64,000 bases of DNA from Emticicia aquatica (GTDB taxonomy: Bacteria; Bacteroidota; Bacteroidia; Cytophagales; Spirosomataceae): positions 1,260,001-1,324,000 of the forward strand of contig NZ_CAKLPY010000001.1 in the NCBI RefSeq assembly GCF_923079645.1, written 5' to 3'. The notes under the pieces were generated by a model that had not been told where the DNA came from, searched no databases, and saw only the letters and a program-made list of their open reading frames with translations. A program made the translations under genes and the position numbers. This document shows, piece after piece, positions 1 through 9,803 of this stretch; position 1 is the stretch's first letter, and the number at the start of each line of letters is the position of its first letter.

Positions 1-366
1 AGACTTGAGATAATATAATGGTGTTGCATCCAATCGGTAGCCCCAAGTATTGAAAACTTGCAAGTCTATTACTACAATTAATGTAATAAAGAAAACTGCC
101 ACAAAAGTGTATGAAAAAATCCAGTTTTCGAGTCGACTTTTTTTAATAAAATTCGAAACAACTACCAATAAAAAAGGAATTACAGACAAATAGCCCGACA
201 TTGAGAAATCCATTCTTATCCCATTCCAAAATATTCCATAGACAGTTTCGAGTGTTAATAATTTTGTATCTTCAATGTGATAACTTAAAAATATCACTCT
301 TGCTGACAAAAAGTACACGACCCAAAAGCAAAAATAAATTAGTAGAAATTGTAAGCGTTCTTTCAT
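1..366 (-). CDS. LTA synthase / phosphoglycerol transferase family membrane protein, N-terminal part
   Basis: The first 122 codons of a leftward gene whose 3' part lies beyond the window. The ATG is at 364-366 and the frame stays open to base 1. The translated part is very hydrophobic, with membrane segments at about residues 6-27, 55-74 and 83-101. The stretches NGIRMDFSMSGY and FNTWGYRLDATPLYYLKS resemble the membrane domain of Bacteroidota LtaS/MdoB-like sulfatase-fold enzymes, which transfer phosphoglycerol or phosphoethanolamine groups to envelope glycans or lipids. The catalytic sulfatase domain would be in the missing part, so substrate and activity cannot be judged. The family call rests on the N-terminal pattern only. 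Confidence 0.7.
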   Translation of the reverse strand, partial: MKERLQFLLIYFCFWVVYFLSARVIFLSYHIEDTKLLTLETVYGIFWNGIRMDFSMSGYLSVIPFLLVVVSNFIKKSRLENWIFSYTFVAVFFITLIVVIDLQVFNTWGYRLDATPLYYLKS

Positions 367-395
367 TAAATTGGTTTGATTTGCTTAATTTAGCT

Positions 396-403
396 CAAAT
401 ATA
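396..403 (-). promoter_or_regulatory. Putative -7 element of the membrane transferase gene
   Basis: On the minus strand this reads TATATTTG, an exact match to the Bacteroidota -7 consensus TAnnTTTG, about 30 bases before the ATG at 366. I do not see a TTG at the usual 17-23 base spacing upstream, so this is only half of a promoter. Confidence 0.35.
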
Positions 404-580
404 AGATAAGAAATGAAAATTGAAAATTTTGAAATTAAGTCATTTTTATAAAACATTGATTATCAACGAATTATACAAATACTTAATTATCAATTTATCA
501 GCTCATTTGCCAAAATAAATTCTAACTTTAGTATAACCTCCACCTTAAATAAAAATATATTATTCGTAAATTCTAAAAAA

Positions 581-2773
581 ATGGCAAGATTAAGATTTAA
601 AGCAGTTGAGGAAGCTCAAAACCGAACTGCAACAAAAGTAGAAATACCTACAAGTAAAGTCACAGATTTTTATGGCTCAAATATTTTTAATGACGAAGTA
701 ATGCGTGCTATGCTTTCGCCTGAAGCCTACATGAAGGTTACCGTTGCAATCAAAAGTGGGGATAAAATTGACCGTGAGATTGCAGACGAAGTAGCCGCTG
801 CCATGAAATCTTGGGCAGTTTCAAAAGGTGCTACTCATTATACGCACTGGTTTCAACCATTAACTGGCGGTTCGGCTGAGAAGCATGATGCATTTTTTGA
901 TATAAATCTTGATGGAAAAGCGGTTGAAAAATTTAAAGGGAGTGCATTAACTCAACAAGAACCAGATGCATCATCTTTTCCAAATGGAGGCATCCGTGCT
1001 ACTTTTGAGGCTCGTGGATATACTGCTTGGGACCCAACTTCACCTGCATTTATTATGTATAATGAAGCTGGAACTGGAACACTTTGCATTCCTTCAATTT
1101 TTGTTTCGTACACTGGCGAATTGCTTGATTCTAAATCTCCACTTTTAAAATCATTGCATGCTTTAGATAAAGCCGCTACTGATGTTGCTATTATTTTCGA
1201 TCGTCATGTTGAGAAAGTATCTGCAACTTTAGGTGCTGAACAAGAGTATTTTTTGGTTGACAAATCTCTTTTTAATGCTCGTCCAGATTTAATGATGTCA
1301 GGCAGAACTGTTTTTGGACATCCTCCTGCCAAAGGTCAACAGCTGGATGACCATTATTTTGGGTCAATTCCACCAAGAGTAAATGCATTTATGGTTGATT
1401 TTGAATTTGAGGCCTTAAAATTAGGTATTCCTGTTCGTACTCGTCATAATGAAGTAGCCCCTGCTCAATTTGAAGTTGCTCCGACATTTGAAGAGGTAAA
1501 CTTAGCCTGCGACCACAATATCCTTCTAATGGATTTGATGAGAAAAATTGCTCGCAAACATCACTTTGAAGTCCTTTTTCATGAAAAACCATTTGCAGGA
1601 ATCAATGGAAGTGGTAAACATAATAACTGGTCACTTGGTACTGATACAGGTGTAAACTTGCTTAGTCCAAGTACAAAACCAAAAGAAAGCCTTCGTTTTG
1701 TCACATTTTTGGTTAATGTAGTGAAAGCCGTTCACGATAATGCCGATTTACTTCGTGCAAGTATTGCATCAGCAGGTAACGAACATCGTTTGGGTGCGAA
1801 TGAAGCCCCACCAGCCATCATTTCGATATTTTTAGGAACTCAAATGACAAAAGTCCTAAATGATATTGAAAATAAAGAAATTGTTTCGATTGAAAAAGGT
1901 GAAAATGCCTATATAAAACTTGGATTAAATCGAATTCCTTCAATTTTGCTTGATAATACAGACCGTAATCGAACTTCTCCATTTGCATTCACAGGAAATA
2001 AGTTTGAATACCGTGCTGTTGGTGGCTCTGCCAATTCGGCACAACCAATGATGATTTTAAATACAATTGTTGCTAACCAACTTCTAAAATTCAGAGTTGA
2101 TTATGATACCGAAATGGTTGACCATGAAGGTAAAAAAGAAGAAGTAATCGTAAAAATCCTGAAAGGTTACATCAAAGAAAGTAAAAAGATTTTGTTTGAA
2201 GGAAATGGTTATGGAGATGCTTGGAAAGAAGAAGCTGAAGCACGTGGCTTATCTAATATTGCTAGCACCCCAGAAGCACTAAAAGCCTATTTACATAAAG
2301 ATTTCATTGAGATTTTTGAAAGAATGGGTGTTTTGACAGAACGAGAATTTCATGCCCGTTACGAGATTGAATTAGAAAACTATATTAAAAAAATTCAAAT
2401 TGAGTCTCGCTTAATCGGTGATTTGGCGATGAATCATGTAGTTTCGACGGCTGTAAAATACCAAGCTCGATTAGTTCAAACGGCAAAAGCATTAAAAGAC
2501 ATGGATTTGGACAATGAAGCACAGCCTGTTATTCATATCATTCGTGAAATTTCTGAAAGAGTGACAGAAATTTCTAAAAAAGTTAGTGAAATGACTGATT
2601 CACGAAAAAAAGCTAATAATATTGATAATATTGAAGAACAAGCAAAACTTTACGGTACTGAAGTAAAAAGTTTCTTTGACGAAATTCGTTATCATGTTGA
2701 CAAACTTGAGATTTTGATTGATGACGAAGATTGGCCATTAGTAAAATACAGAGAATTGTTGTATATTCGTTAA
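581..2773 (+). CDS. glnN: Glutamine synthetase type III
   Basis: Makes glutamine from glutamate, ammonia and ATP in the cytoplasm. At 730 residues it has the length of the GSIII family, much longer than GSI or GSII. Family motifs are visible: KPFAGINGSGKHNNWS at about residues 335-351 (catalytic glycine-rich segment) and FEYRAVGGSANSAQP near 475-490. The C-terminal helical part is typical of GSIII. The start follows an A-rich leader. The gene is apparently monocistronic or leads into the esterase at 2795, 21 bases downstream. An ammonium transporter lies about 21 kb away, but no PII protein is seen in the window. The family call is very sure; the gene symbol follows common usage for GSIII. 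Confidence 0.95.
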   Translation: MARLRFKAVEEAQNRTATKVEIPTSKVTDFYGSNIFNDEVMRAMLSPEAYMKVTVAIKSGDKIDREIADEVAAAMKSWAVSKGATHYTHWFQPLTGGSAEKHDAFFDINLDGKAVEKFKGSALTQQEPDASSFPNGGIRATFEARGYTAWDPTSPAFIMYNEAGTGTLCIPSIFVSYTGELLDSKSPLLKSLHALDKAATDVAIIFDRHVEKVSATLGAEQEYFLVDKSLFNARPDLMMSGRTVFGHPPAKGQQLDDHYFGSIPPRVNAFMVDFEFEALKLGIPVRTRHNEVAPAQFEVAPTFEEVNLACDHNILLMDLMRKIARKHHFEVLFHEKPFAGINGSGKHNNWSLGTDTGVNLLSPSTKPKESLRFVTFLVNVVKAVHDNADLLRASIASAGNEHRLGANEAPPAIISIFLGTQMTKVLNDIENKEIVSIEKGENAYIKLGLNRIPSILLDNTDRNRTSPFAFTGNKFEYRAVGGSANSAQPMMILNTIVANQLLKFRVDYDTEMVDHEGKKEEVIVKILKGYIKESKKILFEGNGYGDAWKEEAEARGLSNIASTPEALKAYLHKDFIEIFERMGVLTEREFHARYEIELENYIKKIQIESRLIGDLAMNHVVSTAVKYQARLVQTAKALKDMDLDNEAQPVIHIIREISERVTEISKKVSEMTDSRKKANNIDNIEEQAKLYGTEVKSFFDEIRYHVDKLEILIDDEDWPLVKYRELLYIR

Positions 2774-2794
2774 GAATTCCACAATACTTATCTT

Positions 2795-4837
2795 ATGAAA
2801 ATTGCATCAAAACTAAGAATAAACGACATTATTAAACTATTTAGATTTATAACAGGTTTATTCTTAGTTTTTTTGTCAAATCCAACCTTTTCCCAAGCAA
2901 ATGTTATTTTCGAAACATTTCCGCAAGATATTCAGTTAATTCAGAGAAACCGATTTAATCAAGCGACAGTTCCAATTATTGGAAAAGTATATACTGAAAA
3001 CTTTTCTCATATCGCTTTGCAAGTTTTCAAAAATGAAAAAACTATTTTCTATCAAAAAATAAAACTTCAATACCAAAATCAATCACCTCCCAACGCTGCT
3101 TTTTCATTCCTTCCTGTTATAGAAGCAGAATTATCAGAATACAGATTTAGCGTTTATATATTTAAAAACGATGATTCAACTTTTGTCAAAGAAGCAAAGG
3201 AAGTTGTCTGTGGCGATAATATTTTAGTTTATGGCCAATCTAATGCCTTATCCAATCCTTCTGAAGAATTGGAGCGTTTTAGCGGCGACAATAAATTTGG
3301 AAGAAGCACTTATGCAATTTTTGATAAAAATGAGTTTCTATGGGTATCAACACAAAAATGGAATTATTGGAGTGCAGGCTTGATGGGTTTAGGAATTCAA
3401 AAACAACTGATTGATAAATATAAAATTCCGATCGGAATAATCAACGGTTCGGAAGGAAACAAAAGTATTGACGAGCTGAGTCTGCGAGATGAAAAATTTC
3501 ATAATAATGTTTCAACAATTTATGGGCGGCTACTCAAACGAACACAAATGCTTGGTGTAGAAAAAAATGTCAAGATAATGATTTGGCGGCAAGGCGAAAG
3601 TGAAGCCACAAATCCAAACTACAAAAATGACTACAACATAAAATTCGATAAGTTTAGAAAGCAACTTTTGGAAGATTATCCATCTTTAGAAAAAATATAT
3701 ACTTTCCAAAATAATATCTATTTTGGAAATAATGTGTTGGCAGGTGATATTAGAGATTTTCAGAGAAAAATAAATACGATTTATGAAGATTGTGAAGTAA
3801 TGTCAACTTTTGGTACAACTTCATTTGATGGCTTACATTACCTATTGGAAGGTTATGAACAAAATACGACGGATATTTCTAGATTGATTGCTCGCGATTT
3901 TCATAAAAGTACTGACACACTGGAAATTGATGCTCCGAATATTCAAGCAATTTATTTTTCAGCAAATAAGGACAGTTTAATTTTGGAATTTGATAAATTT
4001 CAGAAAATGCAGTTTCCAAAAGATGAGCCTGCAATTAATAATAATCCTTCTAAAAACATAAAAGACTATATTTATTTAGACGGAAAATCAGGTTATATTG
4101 AAAGTGGTATTGGCTCTGACAATTATATCATTTTAAAGTTGAAAACGCCTCTTGATGCTCAGAAAATAACTTATACACCAGAAAATTATTCACTAGAATT
4201 TATTTCGATTTTACCAGGAATAACACAAATTAAAAACTCAAGAGAAGTTCGAGCATTAACATTTAAGGATTTTACAGTAAAAACTATAAACGAAATTCAA
4301 ATTGAAAGTTTGAATGCTGACTGGGAAACTGGCTCTGAAAGTAAAATTTCACTCAGATGGCAAGGTTTTAAATTTAGAAATTATCAATTTGTAATCGAAC
4401 GTGCCGAATTCTCACCAACTAATTTCAAAGAAATTGCGAGTGTAAATGCAACTAAATTTATAGATTCAACCGTTTTAAAAGGAATAAAATACTATTACAG
4501 AATCAGAATAAAACAATTTGACAATTATTCTCCATTTAGCAATGTTGTTGAAATATCACCAATTCTTCCACTTGAAAATGAACCAATCATTTCAAATTAC
4601 TTATCAGTTTATCCAAATCCAGTTTTGAAAGGAGAAAAAATAAACCTTAATCTTTTATCTGAAAAAGCATTTAAAACTATTCAAATTAGAAATATTCAAG
4701 GAAAAACTTTTGAAACAATTCATCATTCAAACCAATTAACACAACTCGATACATACAATCTTGCATCAGGAATTTATTTAATTGAAGTAATTTTAGAGGA
4801 TAATACAAAATTAATTAAGAAATTTGTCATTCAGTAA
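2795..4837 (+). CDS. Secreted SGNH-type (sialate O-acetylesterase-like) protein with T9SS sorting domain
   Basis: A 680-residue exported protein. An N-terminal hydrophobic segment ends near a cleavage-like FSQA at about residue 32. A beta-sandwich-like region precedes an esterase domain with the block I motif GQSNA at about residues 147-151 and a DGLHY motif near 345 that would supply catalytic Asp and His. These are features of the SASA/DUF303 (CE6-like) carbohydrate esterases, which remove acetyl groups from sugars. A fibronectin-like region follows, and the last ~75 residues (beginning SVYPNP, with LASGIYLIEV) form a type A T9SS sorting domain, so the product should be secreted or anchored at the cell surface. 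A paralogue lies at 39880-41778. The exact substrate is not known. Confidence 0.85.
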   Translation: MKIASKLRINDIIKLFRFITGLFLVFLSNPTFSQANVIFETFPQDIQLIQRNRFNQATVPIIGKVYTENFSHIALQVFKNEKTIFYQKIKLQYQNQSPPNAAFSFLPVIEAELSEYRFSVYIFKNDDSTFVKEAKEVVCGDNILVYGQSNALSNPSEELERFSGDNKFGRSTYAIFDKNEFLWVSTQKWNYWSAGLMGLGIQKQLIDKYKIPIGIINGSEGNKSIDELSLRDEKFHNNVSTIYGRLLKRTQMLGVEKNVKIMIWRQGESEATNPNYKNDYNIKFDKFRKQLLEDYPSLEKIYTFQNNIYFGNNVLAGDIRDFQRKINTIYEDCEVMSTFGTTSFDGLHYLLEGYEQNTTDISRLIARDFHKSTDTLEIDAPNIQAIYFSANKDSLILEFDKFQKMQFPKDEPAINNNPSKNIKDYIYLDGKSGYIESGIGSDNYIILKLKTPLDAQKITYTPENYSLEFISILPGITQIKNSREVRALTFKDFTVKTINEIQIESLNADWETGSESKISLRWQGFKFRNYQFVIERAEFSPTNFKEIASVNATKFIDSTVLKGIKYYYRIRIKQFDNYSPFSNVVEISPILPLENEPIISNYLSVYPNPVLKGEKINLNLLSEKAFKTIQIRNIQGKTFETIHHSNQLTQLDTYNLASGIYLIEVILEDNTKLIKKFVIQ

Positions 4838-4868
4838 TTATTTAAAATCAACAAGAAATCTTTTATTA

Positions 4869-5864
4869 ATGTTAAGTAAATTTTCGGCCAAACTCTGTCT
4901 TTTTTTAAGTCCACTTTTGATATTAATTATTGGATATTTTGTTTTTGACCCATTCAAAATCGTTAAAACCTACGATTCTTACCCAGATAATTTTGCTAAA
5001 AGTCTTAATCGAGATAGAATTTCTACGCAAATTTTCATTAATAACAATCCAAAATATCATTATAAATCATTCATTTTTGGCAGTTCACGTTCGAGTGTTT
5101 TTTATGCACGAAATTGGGGAAAACACATCAATGATGCAACACCCTATCATTTTGATGCATCTTGCGAGACAATCTCAGGCATTGCTAGCAAATTGAAATT
5201 TATTGAATCGAAAGGCAATCAAATTGAAAATGCCTTATTTGTCTTCGACAGAAGTATTTTCAATTATGAACAGGATACTCTAGGAAGTGTTTTCGTGCAG
5301 GATTATAGAGTTAGTGGCTTGTCTTGGTGGAAATATCACTTAATTTTTATTAATACATATTTCTCAAAAGGGTTTTTCATAGGATTTTATGATTACGCCA
5401 TTTTTAATAATTTCAGAAAATATATGCGTAATTTTCTTGAATTTCGTAAGATTAATTATACGCCCGTAGTGAATGATTTTATTTTTACAAGCTACATTGA
5501 ACAGATAAAAGCTGATTCAATCAACTATTATAATCAGCCAAATTTCTTTTACGAACGAAGTAAGAACAAAAATCTACCATCGCCAGCTATCAAGAAATAT
5601 CAATTAAAATACCTACAACAGATAAAAGAAGTTTTAGCTAGGAAAAAGACAAACTTCAAAATAGTTTTAGGACCAACGTATGACCAAAACTATTTTAATA
5701 AATCTGATTATGAATTTTTGGTAAGATACTTTGGCAAAGAAAATATATATGACTTTTCAGGAATTAATGAATATACAAACGACAAAACCAATTACTACGA
5801 AATTTATCACTATAAACCTGTTGTTGCCAATCAAATTATGGATAAAATATATGCTACAAAGTAA
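4869..5864 (+). CDS. Membrane-anchored SGNH-hydrolase-like protein
   Basis: A 331-residue protein with one N-terminal membrane segment (about residues 7-27) and an extracytoplasmic domain. The stretch FGSSRSS near residue 70 resembles the block I serine motif of SGNH/DltD-like proteins that work with MBOAT acyltransferases. A C-terminal HY pair (YHYKPVVAN) could supply the catalytic histidine. I chose the ATG at 4869: the frame is open upstream to a TTG at 4824, but that would overlap the preceding gene and place extra polar residues before the membrane helix. The end overlaps the convergent gene at 5854 by 11 bases. No acyltransferase is adjacent; an MBOAT gene lies at 30.5 kb. Function is inferred from the motif alone. 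Confidence 0.6.
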   Translation: MLSKFSAKLCLFLSPLLILIIGYFVFDPFKIVKTYDSYPDNFAKSLNRDRISTQIFINNNPKYHYKSFIFGSSRSSVFYARNWGKHINDATPYHFDASCETISGIASKLKFIESKGNQIENALFVFDRSIFNYEQDTLGSVFVQDYRVSGLSWWKYHLIFINTYFSKGFFIGFYDYAIFNNFRKYMRNFLEFRKINYTPVVNDFIFTSYIEQIKADSINYYNQPNFFYERSKNKNLPSPAIKKYQLKYLQQIKEVLARKKTNFKIVLGPTYDQNYFNKSDYEFLVRYFGKENIYDFSGINEYTNDKTNYYEIYHYKPVVANQIMDKIYATK

Positions 5865-8346
5865 GTTCTAAAGTAAATTTCACACCAAACTTTTTTACAT
5901 TAGGTACATCTACATACGTAAGTCGATGTATAGCCTCAATTCTTAGTACCTTAAAAATGTTATTGATTCCGTAGCCTAATTCGATGTATGGTTTTGTACC
6001 AAGGCTACTGAATTTCTTTTCACCTGTTTCAATACTTGCTGGATTCATAAGTTGGTTATTATTAGACAAAGTTCCTACCAAGAATTTACCAGTAGTAAAT
6101 GTCCTCCATTTTAGTTTCTTCACAAGTGGAAAGCGATTGAAAAATAGCCCTTCAAAATCATGAGTATATCTTGCCGATGCGTATCTATCACTCACAAATT
6201 CAAAGTTATTCATTAAATTGAATGAATTTCCAACGATAAAAATACTTTGATTTCCTAAATGACTTTTCAATAAAGGATAAGGAACAGTTCCAAAAATTGC
6301 CCCAGCTTCAGCCTTATAATATGTTTTACCAAAATATCCTAAATTTAGAGTATGGCTATATTTTGCCATAATTTTATGGTAAGTAAAATCGCTATTAAAA
6401 ACATTTTTTGCACCTAAAATATATCTAAGTGTAATTGTAGGCGATTTAACTGTGCCAAAACTTAGTCTTTCATTATCATTTATTACCGCCAATTCATCTC
6501 TAGCTAAAGTTACCTCAGAAATAAATTCCGAAGTATTAAAGTGCGTTATCAACGGTGATGCCTCTTCAAGCTGTGGCTTTGAACGATATGAAAAATCATA
6601 CAAAGGGTCAAAACTTCTGGTACGAAAACCAAAAGAGGTAAAAACACCTTTGGCAACTTCTCGTTGAAACTGGATTTTATTTTCAGTTTCATAAAAAGGA
6701 CGCATCAAAGTACCAAACTTTAAATATGCCGAAAAAATTGCTCCTAATCCTAAATCTTCGTTCCTTAGTCCTACTTGTTCAATATCACGGGTATATTTTA
6801 GATTTACAGTTGTCCATGGCTTTCTTGATATAATTCTTGTTACTTCACCTCCCATTTTCCAAGCTTCATCTTTTGTACCATAGGCTAAATATCCTTGTAA
6901 AACCCATTTTTTGCTAAATTCAAAATTTGTTCTCATGCCTAATCTCATCCGCACTCCCTCCAAATTATTATATGCACCAGAATACACCAAGGGCCCGAGT
7001 TCGATTCCAGTATATATTTTTTTATATCCACTTGACAATAAAAGAGCCAAATTTGTATAACGTTTTACGGTAGGCAAATTTCTAATTGTATCAATCATTG
7101 AATAGGCCATCTGTTCTTTAACAGAAAATGGTTCTGGTCGAGCTGATTGCCAATATTTCGTGTCATTTTCTCGATAATCGGGTGAAATCTCAATTCCATT
7201 GTCAAAAAACTTGACATCTTTTACATTATCGACTACAATATCTTCATTATAATTAGTAAACTTGAGAAGCATTCCAGCAGAACTTTTTGTAACTTCAGAA
7301 ACATCGACTAAAATTCTATTTTTCACAGGAAACCAAACCGAAGAAAATGGTTCTAACTCTTGTTGAATTTTTATTCTATCAACGAAATTCAAATTTGATT
7401 CCTTCGTAATTGTTACATCAATTTGAGCAATCGCGGAGGATTCTTTATCAATCCAAATTGAGCCAGCAAATGCTAAATCTTGTTTTCTTTTTGGAGTGAA
7501 ATCAATTTTATAACAAAAATTATCACCAAAATATGTACTATCGGCTAAATAATAGTCGTAAATAAGCTTCCAATCATCGGCTATTGGCGAAGCAAAATTT
7601 TTGTTTAAAACATCAACTTGGTTAGTATAAAAATTATATTGTTGAAACGAAGAACCAATTAATTGAGAAGTCAAACTTCCATCTGTAACCCCAATTCCTT
7701 TGATATTAGTTTTTTCAATAATTTCTTTAGAAAGTCTCGGATTATTTCTAAAATAATAATGTGAGATGGATTCAGAAATAAAGGTTGGCAAAAGTACATT
7801 GCCTTCATCATCTGTTAATGTACCTATTTCTTCAATTGCTTTATTTACTTTTTGGGTTATTCTTCGCTCACGAAGTTTTTCACTTATTTTATTAAAATCA
7901 ACCTCAATTTTATTATAACTTTTATAATCAAACCCTTTTATTTTTTTATAATTATTGTCTGCTTTAGCATCAACGGCTTTTCTAATAATTTTGTATGCAG
8001 GATTCTCTCCTGCATAAACTTTAACTTCTTGAAGTAGAATTTCAGAAGGTTTAAGTTGAATATTTAATACTTGAATAAGAGAGTCTTTAGAAATAAAAAT
8101 TGTTTTGGGAAAGTAGCCTAAACTACTAATAATCAATGAATCTGAAGAAATTTTGGATAATTGAAATTGAAAATTACCTTCAAAGTCAGTGTTTTTACCA
8201 AGAGACGTTCCTTTTAAATTAACAGAAGAAAATGGAATTGGGTCTTTGCTTACTGCGTCCGTAATTTTCCCTTTGATTAAATATAAATTCTGAGAAAAAG
8301 CTGTGGTGGAAAGGAATATAAATATAAAAAAATAAATTTTTCTCAT
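5854..8346 (-). CDS. DUF5686 family outer-membrane protein with carboxypeptidase-regulatory-like domain
   Basis: 830 residues with a signal peptide (cleavage after AFSQ at about residue 19). Residues ~24-100 form a carboxypeptidase-regulatory-like (CarboxypepD_reg) beta-sandwich (VSKDPIPFSSVNLKGTSLG). This is followed by the DUF5686 region (YKIIRKAVDAKADNNYKKIKGF) and a long C-terminal part rich in alternating aromatic and polar strands that ends in a beta-barrel-like FGVKFTLELTL. This architecture is common in Bacteroidota outer membranes, and its biochemical role is unknown. It is convergent and overlapping at its 3' end with the SGNH-like gene. The start ATG at 8344-8346 gives a clean signal peptide. 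Confidence 0.85.
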   Translation of the reverse strand: MRKIYFFIFIFLSTTAFSQNLYLIKGKITDAVSKDPIPFSSVNLKGTSLGKNTDFEGNFQFQLSKISSDSLIISSLGYFPKTIFISKDSLIQVLNIQLKPSEILLQEVKVYAGENPAYKIIRKAVDAKADNNYKKIKGFDYKSYNKIEVDFNKISEKLRERRITQKVNKAIEEIGTLTDDEGNVLLPTFISESISHYYFRNNPRLSKEIIEKTNIKGIGVTDGSLTSQLIGSSFQQYNFYTNQVDVLNKNFASPIADDWKLIYDYYLADSTYFGDNFCYKIDFTPKRKQDLAFAGSIWIDKESSAIAQIDVTITKESNLNFVDRIKIQQELEPFSSVWFPVKNRILVDVSEVTKSSAGMLLKFTNYNEDIVVDNVKDVKFFDNGIEISPDYRENDTKYWQSARPEPFSVKEQMAYSMIDTIRNLPTVKRYTNLALLLSSGYKKIYTGIELGPLVYSGAYNNLEGVRMRLGMRTNFEFSKKWVLQGYLAYGTKDEAWKMGGEVTRIISRKPWTTVNLKYTRDIEQVGLRNEDLGLGAIFSAYLKFGTLMRPFYETENKIQFQREVAKGVFTSFGFRTRSFDPLYDFSYRSKPQLEEASPLITHFNTSEFISEVTLARDELAVINDNERLSFGTVKSPTITLRYILGAKNVFNSDFTYHKIMAKYSHTLNLGYFGKTYYKAEAGAIFGTVPYPLLKSHLGNQSIFIVGNSFNLMNNFEFVSDRYASARYTHDFEGLFFNRFPLVKKLKWRTFTTGKFLVGTLSNNNQLMNPASIETGEKKFSSLGTKPYIELGYGINNIFKVLRIEAIHRLTYVDVPNVKKFGVKFTLELTL

Positions 8347-8458
8347 TGCTCAAACAAGTTTCTTTTTAGGCTGTTGACATTTAATTTAAAACGAAAAACA
8401 GGAGCTAAAGGTTGCTTTTTAAGCTATAAAACCATCAAAATTTATAGTAAATCATGGA

Positions 8459-8878
8459 TTATTTATGATATTCATTTAAAAAATCTCCTTTAGGCATAAA
8501 TTCTAAATCTTCTACCGATTGATTAAAATAATAAACCCAAGCATCATAAGTTTGCCCGTCGTTTTTCAATTCAACTTTCGCTTGTTTTCTAACATACTCA
8601 GAATGTGCAGGATCCATTGGATTATATTCTTCGTATCTATCCAAAAAACCAAAAAGTTTTTCAGGCTCTCTTAGTTTGTATAATTCTCCTTTTACGTAAT
8701 ATTTTTCACCTTTTTGACAAGGGATAATACCTGGATAATAATCAACCATGTACATTTTACCTTCCATCCTACCTTTGCCTAAAAACTCGGCATATTTATC
8801 AACCCATTGGTGCGATTCTCTGTCACCGTAATCGCTTAAAAGCGTTCCATATACAAAAAGATACTCATTCTCAGTCAT
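8459..8878 (-). CDS. Gamma-glutamylcyclotransferase-like (GGCT/AIG2) protein
   Basis: A 139-residue cytoplasmic protein of the GGCT fold. The substrate-binding loop VYGTL is at residues 9-13, and the YPGI and LDRYEEYNP motifs follow; the acidic residue in the latter corresponds to the family's catalytic glutamate. Members cyclise gamma-glutamyl amines or amino acids to 5-oxoproline, but many bacterial members are uncharacterised. It is the last gene of a leftward run, four bases after the TPR gene. Gamma-glutamyl chemistry might relate to the amide-ligase cluster at 44-49 kb, but the distance makes that speculative. Confidence 0.82.
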   Translation of the reverse strand: MTENEYLFVYGTLLSDYGDRESHQWVDKYAEFLGKGRMEGKMYMVDYYPGIIPCQKGEKYYVKGELYKLREPEKLFGFLDRYEEYNPMDPAHSEYVRKQAKVELKNDGQTYDAWVYYFNQSVEDLEFMPKGDFLNEYHK

Positions 8879-8882
8879 TGCC

Positions 8883-9437
8883 TTACTTTGAAATATTACG
8901 AATATTTCCTAAAAATAATGTTTGTAATAGTATTAAAGATTGGTTGTCGCCCAAACTTGAGGCAATTTTAAGACTTTTTTCGGCACTTTCAAAATCTCCA
9001 CTCCTAAATTCTAATTCACCGATAAATCGAATTACATCTGCGTTTTTTCCTAAATACATTCTTGAAGCTCTTTTTAACTCAAAAAGTGCCATTTTATAGT
9101 CTTCAAGCTTATAAAAACAGTTGGCTTTTTGTAAATATGCTTCTGCTATAGAATTATCAATTCTTAAGGTTTTCTCAAAATCATCTAAAGCAGCTGACCA
9201 ATTTTCAAAAAAATAATGACATTTAGCTCTATAAAAGTAGGCAGTAGCAGATTTGGGATAATCTTTTATGACCTCTTCAAAATATCTAAATGATTTAGCA
9301 CATTCATCCGATTCAAAAAGTTTGATTCCTTCCTGAAACAAGGCTTCATCCCTTTCTTGCGGCGAAATATCATTACCTAATCTAATTCTTAGATAGATGT
9401 AAATCAAAAAAGGTATGCCAATAAGCATCGCCTCCAT
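8883..9437 (-). CDS. TPR-repeat protein with N-terminal membrane segment
   Basis: 184 residues. The first ~18 residues (MEAMLIGIPFLIYIYLRI) are hydrophobic and probably anchor the protein in the inner membrane. The rest is built of tetratricopeptide repeats with the typical A-x-FYRAKC, A-x-LQKANC and FESAEKSLKIA helix pairs. These repeats mediate protein contacts. The gene is packed between the YjbR gene (four bases upstream) and the GGCT gene (four bases downstream), so all three are probably co-transcribed. No specific partner can be named. Confidence 0.75.
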   Translation of the reverse strand: MEAMLIGIPFLIYIYLRIRLGNDISPQERDEALFQEGIKLFESDECAKSFRYFEEVIKDYPKSATAYFYRAKCHYFFENWSAALDDFEKTLRIDNSIAEAYLQKANCFYKLEDYKMALFELKRASRMYLGKNADVIRFIGELEFRSGDFESAEKSLKIASSLGDNQSLILLQTLFLGNIRNISK

Positions 9438-9441
9438 GTTT

Positions 9442-9792
9442 TTATAGATTTTTAAGTTCTTCCTTTAATTTCTTTGTCAAACTATTCGCAACAATTCTAT
9501 AGGATTCATCAATCCATTCACGCAGTAAAATGTCTTTTATTTTCCCATTAATCAAAACCGTATTCCAATGCTGCTTGTTCATGTGATAACCTTCTAAAAC
9601 CGCATCAAATTCAGCTCTTAATTCTTGATTCTTTTCAGGTTCATTTTTAAGATTTATACTAACAAAATCGAATCCTGTTAACGCAAACATTTTTCCCATT
9701 ACTTTATAAACGAGCGTATCAGGCCCAAAAGGTAGCTCTTCTGTCACACCTTTTTTGGACAAGCAATATTCACGAAATAATTCTAAATTCAT
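9442..9792 (-). CDS. MmcQ/YjbR family protein
   Basis: 116 residues of the small MmcQ/YjbR family. The fold is related to CyaY-like DNA-binding-type domains and the function is not settled. Family features are the N-terminal FREYCLSKKGVTEELPFGPDTLVYKV and the C-terminal HMNKQHWNTVLINGKI with DESYRIVANSL. The frame is open upstream to a TTG at 9819, but the ATG at 9790-9792 matches the family N-terminus and avoids overlap with the small gene ending at 9804. It belongs to the leftward ispG run. Confidence 0.82.
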   Translation of the reverse strand: MNLELFREYCLSKKGVTEELPFGPDTLVYKVMGKMFALTGFDFVSINLKNEPEKNQELRAEFDAVLEGYHMNKQHWNTVLINGKIKDILLREWIDESYRIVANSLTKKLKEELKNL

Positions 9793-9803
9793 TAGTAATA
9801 AAA

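Noticed and set aside
201..404. A 67-codon rightward frame
   Set aside because: It overlaps the leftward membrane transferase gene, whose translation clearly matches a known family.
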